Assembly: GCF_004006395.2 (NCBI RefSeq)
Contig: NZ_CP029758.2
Span: forward strand, 1,054,001-1,118,000
Source of the DNA: Clostridium sp. AWRP
Lineage (GTDB): Bacteria > Bacillota > Clostridia > Clostridiales > Clostridiaceae
DNA length: 64,000 nt
Direction of reading: 5' to 3'
Position 1 is the first letter of the stretch; every line of letters begins with the position of its first letter. Below are positions 33,560 through 41,944 of the stretch, one piece after another. Below the pieces are notes generated by a model. That model saw nothing but the letters and a program-made list of their open reading frames with translations, made no database searches and was not told where the DNA came from. The position numbers and the translations under genes were made by a program.

Positions 33560-33854
33560 ATATCATCATAATTAACAGTTTACAATGTACAATTTTGGTA
33601 GATTTTTCTCCGCGAGTGTTATTAACTTAACTTTCGCAGGTTAAAAATATTGCGTTGCAATATTTTTGAGAGGACAAGGGACAATTGACATCTAAAAGGT
33701 TGTTTTGCAAAGTTTTTATATTAAGTCAAAATTTTATATATGCGAAAGTTGAGTTATTAAAAACTAAACAGTATGAGTATTAAATTTTTAGATTTTCTGT
33801 GGCAACAGAAAATCAGCCTTAATTGTGAATTGTGCACCTTGCATTGTGAATTGA
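33560..33854 (+). repeat. Dispersed MITE-like repeat, composite copy C
   Basis: At the heart is a 134-bp element from TAACTTAACTTTCGCA (33623-33638) to TGCGAAAGTTGAGTTA (33741-33756): 16-bp terminal inverted repeats with one mismatch. The downstream segment 33758-33854 matches 3812-3908 (copy A). Upstream, 33560-33620 (ACAATGTACAATTTT... TTTTTCTCCGCG) resembles other copies. It fills most of the 544-bp gap between ppaC and the Ca2+ ATPase. The part nearest ppaC (33384-33560) is A/T-rich and shows no gene. Confidence 0.75.
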
Positions 33855-33927
33855 CTGTCATAATGTAAGGCAAAAGGGGCATATATTTAATTAACGTAGA
33901 GAAAATAAATGCCTTGGAGGGATAAGA

Positions 33928-36468
33928 TTGATTAATGAAAGGGAGTTAGAAAGTGGTTTAACTCAAGTTGAGGCAGAGAGAAGGCTTAAAAAATATGGAG
34001 CCAATGTACTTAAACAGAAAAAAAGAGTGTCTCCTATAAAAATATTTATTTCCCAGTTTAATGATTTTATAACCTGGATACTTATAGTAGCTACAATTAT
34101 ATCCGGATTTATGGGGGAAAAGGCAGATGCAATAACTATACTAATTATTGTAATTATGAATTCCATTCTAGGTTTTGTACAGGAATTTAAGACAGAAAAA
34201 TCTTTAGAAGCATTAAAAGAAATGGCATCCCCTACTTCAAAGGTTATAAGGGATGGAAAAGTGAAGGTTATAAATGCAGGAGAACTAGTAATAGGAGATG
34301 TGTTGCTTCTAGAAACTGGGGATAAGGTTCCGGCAGATTGTATTTTACTTTCTAATGGGAATTTCATGGTAGACGAGTCTCTTTTAACTGGAGAATCTGT
34401 AGGAGTGGAAAAGGATAGTGGGGATAAGAATAATTCACTATACATGGGTACCATAGTGATAAAAGGTAAAGGTAGGGCAAAAGTTGTTGAAACAGGAATG
34501 AAGACGGAAATGGGGAAAATAGCAGGGATGCTTCAGGACATTGAAAAGGAAAGGTCACCTCTTAAAGAAAAGCTTGCTTCCCTTGGAAAAGTGCTTGTAG
34601 TCATGTGTATTGCTATATGTATTGTAGTTACATTGACTGGAGTATGGAGAGGTCAAGACAAGTATGAGATGTTTTTAGTAGGAGTTAGTTTAGCTGTAGC
34701 TGCTATTCCGGAAGGACTTGCGGCTATAGTAACAGTAGCACTAGCTCTTGGAGTATCTAGAATGTTAAAGAGAAATGCATTAATAAGAAAACTACCTGCA
34801 GTGGAAACACTTGGATGTACTTCGGTGATTTGTAGTGATAAGACAGGAACTCTTACTGAAAATAGGATGACTGTAAAGGCTCTTTATTATAATGGAAGGG
34901 TACATAGGATAGGCAAGGATATTTTACCACAAAATGTTCTTATGAAAAAAGCTTTTACATATTGTAATGATTGCAATTTTGATATGAAAAAGGCAGATAT
35001 TTCAGGGGCACTTATTGGAGATCCTACGGAAGTAGCTCTTATAAAAGCTTTTTTCAAAGATATTAAAACTTTAAATACCTTTTTAGGAAAGGCCAGAAGA
35101 ACTTATGATATACCCTTTGATTCTGATAGAAAAATGATGTCTGTTATAATGAAAGAAGGTTCAAGAAAGATAGGTTATGTGAAAGGGGCACCGGAGAGAG
35201 TTATAAGAAGGTGTAAATATATATTAGATGGAAGTGAAGTACGAATTTTTACTTCAAACGATAAAAATAAGGCTCTGAAAGCAGTGGAAAAAATGTCTTT
35301 TGATGCTTTAAGGTGTATAGCAGGTGCTTACAAGGATAAAGAAGTGGTACCAGGTAAGTCTTTGGAGGAGAATTTAATATTTATAGGTGTAGCGGGAATT
35401 ATAGATCCACCTAGAAAAGAAGCAAAAGATGCAGTATTAAAATGTAAATTAGCAGGTATAAGGCCAGTTATGATAACAGGAGATCACAAGAACACGGCTT
35501 TTGCTATTGGAAAAGAACTGGACATATGTAAACATGAATCAGAGGTTATAACTGGAGAAGAATTAGACAAGCTGAGTGATAGGCAACTCGCAGTTAAGAT
35601 ACAAGATATATCTATATTTGCAAGAGTTAATCCGGGACATAAACTTAGAATAGTAAAAGCATTTAAAGCAAAGGGAAATATTGTAGCTATGACTGGAGAC
35701 GGAGTAAATGATGCACCTGCAGTAAAAGAAGCGGATATAGGAATTTGCATGGGAATTGCAGGTACAGATGTAACAAAGGAAGCTTCTTCTATGATACTAC
35801 TTGATGATAATTTTGCTACCATAGTATCTGCTGTAGAGGAAGGAAGAGTCATATATGATAATATAAGAAAGTTTATAAGGTATCTCTTATCCTGCAATTT
35901 AGGAGAAGTTTTAACTATGTTTCTTACTTCTATTTTTTATTTAGATACTCCACTTTTGCCTATACAAATACTAATGGTAAATTTAGCTACGGATGGTCTT
36001 CCTGCTATAGCTCTTGGAGTTGATCCAGCTCAAGGAGATATAATGAGAGGCAAGCCTAGAGCTAAAAATGAAAGTATATTTGCACGAGGATTAAGTGAAA
36101 AAATTATTGTGAGAGGAGCACTTATTGGAGTGTGCACGGTACTTGCTTTTGTAATAGGATTATATCTAGGCTTTGGACTTAAAACATCTAGAACTATAGC
36201 ACTTTGTACTCTAATAATGTCACAACTTATACATGTGTTTGAATGTAGATCAGAAAATCATTCACTGTTTGAGATAAATTTATTTACAAATGTTTATCTT
36301 TTAGCTGCAGTTGCTACATCTATTACTATGGTTTTGTGCATACTTTATTTGCCATTTTTGCGTGGAGTTTTTCACACATCTGCACTTAGAATTTCACAGT
36401 GGGCAATAGTTTTGTTTTTCTCTGGGATAATTGCATTTTTAAACAGTCTTTACTTATACTTTAAATAA
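33928..36468 (+). CDS. P-type calcium-transporting ATPase (SERCA/PMCA-like)
   Basis: An 846-residue P2-type ATPase exporting Ca2+ with ATP. It begins with the cation ATPase N-terminal domain (GLTQVEAERRLKKYGAN). The actuator has TGES near residue 154, the phosphorylated Asp is D304 in DKTGTLTEN, the nucleotide domain has KGAPERV, and the hinge is TGDGVNDAPAVKEADIG. Membrane segment four reads VAAIPEGL, the Ca2+/Mn2+-type PEGL signature. About ten membrane helices are present. The start is TTG at 33928, with TTGGAGGG seven bases upstream. Confidence 0.93.
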   Translation: MINERELESGLTQVEAERRLKKYGANVLKQKKRVSPIKIFISQFNDFITWILIVATIISGFMGEKADAITILIIVIMNSILGFVQEFKTEKSLEALKEMASPTSKVIRDGKVKVINAGELVIGDVLLLETGDKVPADCILLSNGNFMVDESLLTGESVGVEKDSGDKNNSLYMGTIVIKGKGRAKVVETGMKTEMGKIAGMLQDIEKERSPLKEKLASLGKVLVVMCIAICIVVTLTGVWRGQDKYEMFLVGVSLAVAAIPEGLAAIVTVALALGVSRMLKRNALIRKLPAVETLGCTSVICSDKTGTLTENRMTVKALYYNGRVHRIGKDILPQNVLMKKAFTYCNDCNFDMKKADISGALIGDPTEVALIKAFFKDIKTLNTFLGKARRTYDIPFDSDRKMMSVIMKEGSRKIGYVKGAPERVIRRCKYILDGSEVRIFTSNDKNKALKAVEKMSFDALRCIAGAYKDKEVVPGKSLEENLIFIGVAGIIDPPRKEAKDAVLKCKLAGIRPVMITGDHKNTAFAIGKELDICKHESEVITGEELDKLSDRQLAVKIQDISIFARVNPGHKLRIVKAFKAKGNIVAMTGDGVNDAPAVKEADIGICMGIAGTDVTKEASSMILLDDNFATIVSAVEEGRVIYDNIRKFIRYLLSCNLGEVLTMFLTSIFYLDTPLLPIQILMVNLATDGLPAIALGVDPAQGDIMRGKPRAKNESIFARGLSEKIIVRGALIGVCTVLAFVIGLYLGFGLKTSRTIALCTLIMSQLIHVFECRSENHSLFEINLFTNVYLLAAVATSITMVLCILYLPFLRGVFHTSALRISQWAIVLFFSGIIAFLNSLYLYFK

Positions 36469-36477
36469 ACAGAGTTC

Positions 36478-36645
36478 TTGGCGTCAAGTGGAGTTTTAAT
36501 TCCACCTGACGCTTAGAAATCGTTATCCAGGGACGTAGCAGCTCTTTACTTCCACTTGGAGAAAAGCAGATATCCCAAATCTTTGATTTGGTGATAGTCG
36601 CTTTCACAGAGTGCGTGGGAGTATTAGAGCTGGTAGTCATCGGAT
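36478..36645. repeat. Structured palindromic element of unknown type, copy 1
   Basis: A GC-richer block in the convergent gap. It contains a long hairpin at 36481-36512 (GCGTCAAGTGGA... paired with TCCACCTGACGC, one A-C mismatch), a second small perfect hairpin CCAAATC-TTT-GATTTGG near 36575-36591, and complementary CCACTTGG/GTGGA segments that hint at a compact fold. The region after the first hairpin (CACCTGACGCTTAGAAATCG) is similar to 39704-39722. It could be a non-coding RNA or the end of an IS200/IS605-type element. There is no ORF. Confidence 0.5.
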
Positions 36646-36650
36646 AAAAA

Positions 36651-36683
36651 AATAGAATTGCTTTTAAGCAATTCTATTTTTTA
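36651..36683. terminator. Bidirectional intrinsic terminator
   Basis: AATAGAATTGCTT (36651-36663) and AAGCAATTCTATT (36666-36678) are a perfect stem with T tracts on both sides, serving the minus-strand gene ending at 36681 and plus-strand readthrough. Confidence 0.88.
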
Positions 36684-37085
36684 TTTAAATCTTTGAACTT
36701 TTTGAACTTTAGGTATCTTTCCCTCTATAGGAATTAAGTCCTTTTTTGTGGTCATGTTTCTTATATTTATAAGTTCTACGCTTTCTCTATTTTCTTTTCC
36801 TCTTTTTCCTTTAAGTCCTTGCACTAAAACTAGATTGCCTTGATGTATAGATATAAAATCAGGTTTCTTAAACCATCTTTTTTTAATATAAGAGCATTTT
36901 ACTATGTTTCTGCTTCTATCAGGTCTTACTAAAAGTGTTACTGTTAGTTTATTAAATATCCATAATATAGTTTTTTTATTAATTTTAACAGATACAACAG
37001 TACCTTGAACCTGAGTTAACCTGTCACCATACTTTTTTAAATAAGATTTTGTGTAATATTGAGCAATTTTTTCCTTAAAACTCAT
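36681..37085 (-). CDS. Basic small protein of unknown function, possibly OB-like
   Basis: A 134-residue, Lys/Arg-rich soluble protein that I do not recognise. After a short helical start (MSFKEKIAQYYTKSYLKKYGDRL) it is predicted strand-rich: VQGTVVSVKINKK, WIFNKLTVTLLVRPD, LVLVQGLKGKRG, VELINIRNM. This pattern would fit a small OB or beta-barrel fold that could bind nucleic acid. There is no signal peptide. AAAGGAGTT lies before the ATG on the minus strand. It is divergent from the Lon-like protease gene. Confidence 0.6.
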   Translation of the reverse strand: MSFKEKIAQYYTKSYLKKYGDRLTQVQGTVVSVKINKKTILWIFNKLTVTLLVRPDRSRNIVKCSYIKKRWFKKPDFISIHQGNLVLVQGLKGKRGKENRESVELINIRNMTTKKDLIPIEGKIPKVQKVQRFK

Positions 37086-37310
37086 GTATATACTAACTCC
37101 TTTGTTACTTTATTTTGTTTATACGATTATTAGAAATAACAGACAAAATTTGATTATATTATACCATAGTATATTTATTTTTGAAACATACCTATAATTT
37201 TTAGTATGTTTTTTATATGAGGTTGATATACTTATTTTTTTATTTTCGTTCCTAAATAAACTTTTTAAGAATACTATTATATTAGACTAAGTATACAAGG
37301 AGAATGAAAT

Positions 37311-39632
37311 ATGAATTATAGGGAATTACCTAAAGACCAAATCATATATGACTTTAAGTTGGATGATATTGATTTTAGCGAAGATGATAAAGATGATTTA
37401 AATAGAAATGTTAATTATATGCCTGAGTATAGTAGAGTATATGAAAATATGAGAGATGCATTAACAATAGATAAACAAGGATATAATATTTATCTTATAG
37501 ATGAATTTTCAAAAGATAAACTTAAAAATATTAAGAAATTTATAAATGAAACTATGAAAGATAAAATAGAACTTCAAGATATATGCTATATAGTTATGAA
37601 AGACATTAAAAATCCTAAAGTGTTGTTTTTAAGATCTGGAAAAGGTAAAAAGCTAAAAAGTATGCTAAAGAAAATACAAAATATATATGCTAATTCTACT
37701 TATGAATTTTACAATGGATACGAGGACAAACAAAAGAAATTATTGGTGCAAAACATTCAAAAAAAACGAAGTTATTTAATAGGTAAAATTGTGGAAATGT
37801 CTAAAAATGAAGGCTTTTCATTAAAAATTACGGAAAGTGGTTTTAGCTTTGTTCCTTTAAAAGAAAATGGGAAAATGATGAATGAAATAGAGTATGAGTC
37901 TTTAGATTTAGAAAAAAAGGAAGAAATAGTAAACAAAGTGAATGTACTTAAGATTCATGCAGAGAGGATATTAGATAAGTTAAAAGATATGGAATCCTAT
38001 GAAATGGAAAAGATTAAAATTCTCATAGATGAACATTATAAAAAAGATACAAAGAAGTTAAAGGAAGAATATTTTAACGTATTTAGTAAGGATAATAAGG
38101 CCTTAGAATTTTTAAGCAATATATGTAACAATATAGAAAGTGAAATTAAAGAGATATATTCTATAAACTATGAAGATGATGTAGATAATATACGGAATAT
38201 AATATATAGATATTCTGTGAATGTACTTGTAGATAATAGTGATAACGACAAATTACCTATAGTGTTTGAAGAAGACCCGTCTATAAATAATTTACTTGGA
38301 AGCATAGAATATGAAAATAAAAATGGAACTTATGTTACTGATCCAAGTCTTATTAGACCAGGATCACTTTTAAAAGCAAATGGCGGAATATTAGTACTTC
38401 GAGTTAGCAGTCTTTTAAGTAATAAAGGAGCATATTATTATTTAAAAAAGTCTATTATAAGTGGCAAAGTTGATTTGAATTATAATAGAGGGTATTTAGA
38501 ATTATTGTCTTTAAGTGGATTAAAACCAGAACCTATAGAGTTTAATGAAAAAATAATACTCATAGGAGATTACCGTACCTATGATTTACTTTATACTTAT
38601 GATGAAGATTTTAAAAAGATTTTTAGCATAAGAGCTGAGTGCAAATCTATTTTAAGGATGGATAAGTATACAAAGAAAACTTTCTTATATAAAGTGCTTT
38701 CTATATGTAAAAACAATAAATTACATCCTGCGGATGAGGGAGCTGTAAAGGAGCTAGCAAAATTTTTATCCAGAAAAGCTGAAAATAGAGATAAATTATT
38801 TATGGATGACTATGATCTAGAGAAAATTTTAATAATTTCAGATAAAAGAGTCTGTGAGGATAATAGGGATTTTATAAATGAAGAAGATATCACAAATACG
38901 GCTTATAAAGAAGAAATTATAGAGGGTCAGGTAGTGGATTCTTACACAGAAGGTCAGATATTTATAGATGTAAAGGGTAAAACGGTGGGACAGGTAAATG
39001 CTCTGTCGATAATTGATACAGGGTATTTTAATTTTGGAAAGCCAATAAGAATAACTTGCTCGTGCTACAAGGGTAATGGAAATATTATAGATATCCAAAA
39101 GGAAAGTGACTTAAGTGGAAAAATTCATAACAAGGCAATAAATATATTAAAAGGACATGTTAAGAATTTAAGTGGTGGTTATAATAGAGTACCTGTGGAT
39201 TTTTATTTAAGCTTTGAACAAATATATGGAAAAGTAGATGGAGATAGTGCTTCCGTAGCAGAGTTAGTTAGTATTATATCTTCACTTACGAAAATAAGTA
39301 TAAAACAAAATATAGCTGTAACAGGTTCCATAAATCAGTTTGGAGAAGTACAACCTATAGGAGGAGTAAATGAAAAAATAGAGGGTTTCTTTAAAATATG
39401 TAAAGTATTAGATACTACAAAAGGGAAAGGGGTACTCATTCCAAAGTCTAATGCAAGCAGTTTAGCATTAAAAAATGAAGTGGAAAAGGAAATAGCAGAT
39501 GGTAATTTTCATATTTATATTATGTCTAACTTAAAAGATGCAGTGGAAATTCTTATGGAAGAACATTATGATAATGTAATTCATGAAGCTAGGAAGGAGC
39601 TTAAAAAGTACTATAAAAATAAAGAACAATAG
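37311..39632 (+). CDS. Lon-like protease with degenerate ATPase motifs (LonC/AAA_32 type)
   Basis: A 773-residue protein. The C-terminal Lon protease domain is intact: the catalytic dyad is S646 (in GDSAS) and K689 (in GGVNEKIEGF), 43 residues apart, exactly the spacing of E. coli Lon. The N-terminal part is the AAA_32-like region of this family, but where a P-loop is expected (after ALTIDKQGYNIYL) it reads IDEFSKDKL. The Walker B-like GGILVLRV lacks its acidic residue. ATP hydrolysis is therefore unlikely, as in described LonC-type enzymes. AAGGAGAATG precedes the ATG. The substrate is unknown. Confidence 0.85.
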   Translation: MNYRELPKDQIIYDFKLDDIDFSEDDKDDLNRNVNYMPEYSRVYENMRDALTIDKQGYNIYLIDEFSKDKLKNIKKFINETMKDKIELQDICYIVMKDIKNPKVLFLRSGKGKKLKSMLKKIQNIYANSTYEFYNGYEDKQKKLLVQNIQKKRSYLIGKIVEMSKNEGFSLKITESGFSFVPLKENGKMMNEIEYESLDLEKKEEIVNKVNVLKIHAERILDKLKDMESYEMEKIKILIDEHYKKDTKKLKEEYFNVFSKDNKALEFLSNICNNIESEIKEIYSINYEDDVDNIRNIIYRYSVNVLVDNSDNDKLPIVFEEDPSINNLLGSIEYENKNGTYVTDPSLIRPGSLLKANGGILVLRVSSLLSNKGAYYYLKKSIISGKVDLNYNRGYLELLSLSGLKPEPIEFNEKIILIGDYRTYDLLYTYDEDFKKIFSIRAECKSILRMDKYTKKTFLYKVLSICKNNKLHPADEGAVKELAKFLSRKAENRDKLFMDDYDLEKILIISDKRVCEDNRDFINEEDITNTAYKEEIIEGQVVDSYTEGQIFIDVKGKTVGQVNALSIIDTGYFNFGKPIRITCSCYKGNGNIIDIQKESDLSGKIHNKAINILKGHVKNLSGGYNRVPVDFYLSFEQIYGKVDGDSASVAELVSIISSLTKISIKQNIAVTGSINQFGEVQPIGGVNEKIEGFFKICKVLDTTKGKGVLIPKSNASSLALKNEVEKEIADGNFHIYIMSNLKDAVEILMEEHYDNVIHEARKELKKYYKNKEQ

Positions 39633-39671
39633 GGCAATTCCTAAAAGATAACGCCTTTTTGAAGCACTAAG

Positions 39672-39724
39672 AATCCTATTAATAACCAGCAGATGGAGTT
39701 AAAACTCCACCTGAGTCTAAGAAT
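39672..39724. repeat. Structured palindromic element, partial copy 2
   Basis: CAGATGGAGTTAAAACTCCA then CCTGAGTCTAAGAATC forms a hairpin (TGGAGT/ACTCCA extended by CAG/CTG past an A-C mismatch). Its sequence resembles the first hairpin and 3' flank of the element at 36478. It sits between the convergent Lon-like and MFS genes and may act as their terminator. Confidence 0.45.
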
Positions 39725-41279
39725 CACTTGATGATTTTATTTCATCATTAGAAGAAGAAAGTTGATTCCTATTTTTTATAAATAGAGTTGCTATTAAAGC
39801 GATGAGTACAAATAAAGTACACAGCATCAGTGTATAGTCGAAAGCATCTGAATATGCTTGACGACTTACTAGCTTTACAAGGGTGCTTTTAGCTTGAATC
39901 TGCTTATCTGCTGTAGAGAGTCCAATCTGTGAAAGCCTTTGCTGAATTTGGTTTAAAAGATTTAAAGCTGTATTGTTAAAAGGAGTTATTTGTTCTGAAA
40001 GCCTATGGTAATATATTTCTGCCTGGCTGCTAAGGGAATGGGTCATCATTGTTATTGAAACAGAGCCGGATATTTGTCTTATTGTATTTTGGATAGTAGA
40101 ACCTTGAGTCACTAATTTCTGAGGCAGCAGATTCATTCCAAAAGTAGAGAGAGGCATCATAGTGAGACCTATTCCTGCTCCACGAAGTATCAAAAATAAA
40201 TTTGCAGTGTCTTTTGAAGTATTAGAGGTAAGCATGCCTAATTGATAACAAGAATAAAGTAATAAAAATAATCCTGGTAGTATTACTATTTTTTCATTAA
40301 CTTTATCTATTAATTTTGCACTTATAGGCATCATGATACCGGTAATAATGGCAGAAGGAAATAAAAGCAAACCTGTTTGCATGGCAGTATATCCATCAAT
40401 TTTTTGAAAAAATAAAGGCATTGCATATACTCCTCCCATTAAACACATGTTTATGAGTGCCAGAGCAATTAAGGAAAAAGAAAAATCTAGTCGTGCTAGT
40501 AATTTTAAGTCCAGAAGCGGCTCTGTAACAGATAACTCGTTTATAATAAATAGTATTAAATTAAAAATTCCTATTGTTAGTAGAATGGGATTTTTTATAT
40601 TACTCCAATCTATAGGATTTTGGCTTAGTATATATAAAATACTTACAATTCCTACTGTTGAAAATACAAAGCCTAAAATGTCAACTTTTTTAGGGGCTTT
40701 ATGGGGAAATTCCTTGAGCAGCAGTGCTGATAAAATTATTGTCATAATTCCTATTGGGACATTTACGTTGAAAATTAACCTCCAGCTTAGTTTTTCTATA
40801 ATGTAACCACCTAGAGTAGGGCCTATGGCAGGTGCAGCCATGCTTGCTATTCCCCAAAATCCCATGGCAAGCCCTCGTTCTTTAGAACTAAACATTTTAA
40901 GAATTATAGTCATACTTACTGGCATGATCATTCCTCCGCCAATAGCTTGAATTATACGGAAAATTATCATGCTTGTGTTGCTCCAAGCGATACCGCAGAG
41001 CAGGGAACCTATTGTAAATGATATTAAGGAAAAAATATATAATTTTTTATTTCCAAATTTCTCTGAAAGAAATCCTGTAATGGGTACAATTGCACCTAAA
41101 GTAAGCGTGTAGGCAGTTAAGACCCATTGAACATCATCCAAAGATACATTGAAAACTGCCATCATTTTAGGTATTCCAATATTTACTATACTGCCATCGA
41201 GAATAGACATAAATGTTCCCATAATTACTACTGCAAGACTAAGCCATCTATATGAATCTGAGTTATTATCTTCTGCCAT
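39717..41279 (-). CDS. MFS multidrug exporter, DHA2 family (EmrB/QacA-like)
   Basis: A 520-residue drug:proton antiporter with about 14 membrane helices. The N-terminal motifs LDGSIVNIGIPKM (motif D1 type) and ITGFLSEKFGNKKLYIFSL (motif A) define it. The G-rich motif C is GFWGIASMAAPAIGPTLGG. It is the last gene of a three-gene operon with two HlyD-like adaptors, 14 bp after the second. GGAGGT lies before the ATG on the minus strand. Expression is probably under the divergent TetR regulator. The substrate is unknown. Confidence 0.92.
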   Translation of the reverse strand: MAEDNNSDSYRWLSLAVVIMGTFMSILDGSIVNIGIPKMMAVFNVSLDDVQWVLTAYTLTLGAIVPITGFLSEKFGNKKLYIFSLISFTIGSLLCGIAWSNTSMIIFRIIQAIGGGMIMPVSMTIILKMFSSKERGLAMGFWGIASMAAPAIGPTLGGYIIEKLSWRLIFNVNVPIGIMTIILSALLLKEFPHKAPKKVDILGFVFSTVGIVSILYILSQNPIDWSNIKNPILLTIGIFNLILFIINELSVTEPLLDLKLLARLDFSFSLIALALINMCLMGGVYAMPLFFQKIDGYTAMQTGLLLFPSAIITGIMMPISAKLIDKVNEKIVILPGLFLLLYSCYQLGMLTSNTSKDTANLFLILRGAGIGLTMMPLSTFGMNLLPQKLVTQGSTIQNTIRQISGSVSITMMTHSLSSQAEIYYHRLSEQITPFNNTALNLLNQIQQRLSQIGLSTADKQIQAKSTLVKLVSRQAYSDAFDYTLMLCTLFVLIALIATLFIKNRNQLSSSNDEIKSSSDS

Positions 41280-41293
41280 TTAGAACTACCTCC

Positions 41294-41944
41294 TTATTTA
41301 ATATGAATTTTAACAACTGCGTTGGTTCCCGGCAGCAATTCACAGTTGGTAGTTTCAAGTGAAATTTTTACAGGAATTTTTTGAACAACTTTTGTAAAAG
41401 TTCCACTAGTTGATGTAGGTATAAGTGCTAGATCAGAATTAGCATATTTACCAATTGATTTAACTTTACCTTTAAATTGCTTATCACCATATTCATCTAC
41501 TGTAATGTCTACAGCTTGTCCAGATTTTATTTTTCTTGCTTTTGTCTCTTCAATATTGGCATTTACGTATAAATTATTAGGATTTACCATTATGGCAATT
41601 TGCTGTCCTTGAGAAAGTACTTCTCCTACAGTGCCGCTTTTTTTCAGAATAATCCCGCTGATTGGTGCCCTTATAATGGAGCTGTCTAAGCTTGTATCAG
41701 GAAGATTTCCCATGTCCTGTCTTGCAATTATTTGGTTTTTTTGTACGTAGTCTCCGTCATTTATATTTATTTCTACGAGTTTTCCTGAAATTTGAGGAGT
41801 TGCTCTAATTAAATCTCCTTGAATTGTAGAATCATCTGTTGAAACATAATACATATTGTTATATATATAATAAGTAACTATTCCTCCAATAGCTATCATC
41901 ATAAGTGATAGTACTATTCCTATCAATACCTTTCTATTTTTCAA
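41294..41944 (-). CDS. Short EmrA/HlyD-like membrane fusion protein
   Basis: An adaptor of about 216 residues with one N-terminal membrane helix (VLIGIVLSLMMIAIGGIVTYYI) and the EmrA-type lipoyl/barrel-sandwich motifs (VSTDDSTIQGDLIRATPQISGKLVEI; SIIRAPISGIILKKSGTVGE). The coiled-coil hairpin of usual EmrA (around 390 residues) is missing. TTG at 41944 is taken as the start because AAGGTAGGTG lies about eight bases before it; a GTG at 41953 is in frame but directly abuts that site. It overlaps the previous adaptor gene by several bases. Confidence 0.82.
   Translation of the reverse strand: MKNRKVLIGIVLSLMMIAIGGIVTYYIYNNMYYVSTDDSTIQGDLIRATPQISGKLVEININDGDYVQKNQIIARQDMGNLPDTSLDSSIIRAPISGIILKKSGTVGEVLSQGQQIAIMVNPNNLYVNANIEETKARKIKSGQAVDITVDEYGDKQFKGKVKSIGKYANSDLALIPTSTSGTFTKVVQKIPVKISLETTNCELLPGTNAVVKIHIK

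Noticed and set aside
33963..36468. Antisense frames inside the Ca2+ ATPase gene
   Set aside because: They follow from codon bias of the real gene and have no start signals or conserved sequence.
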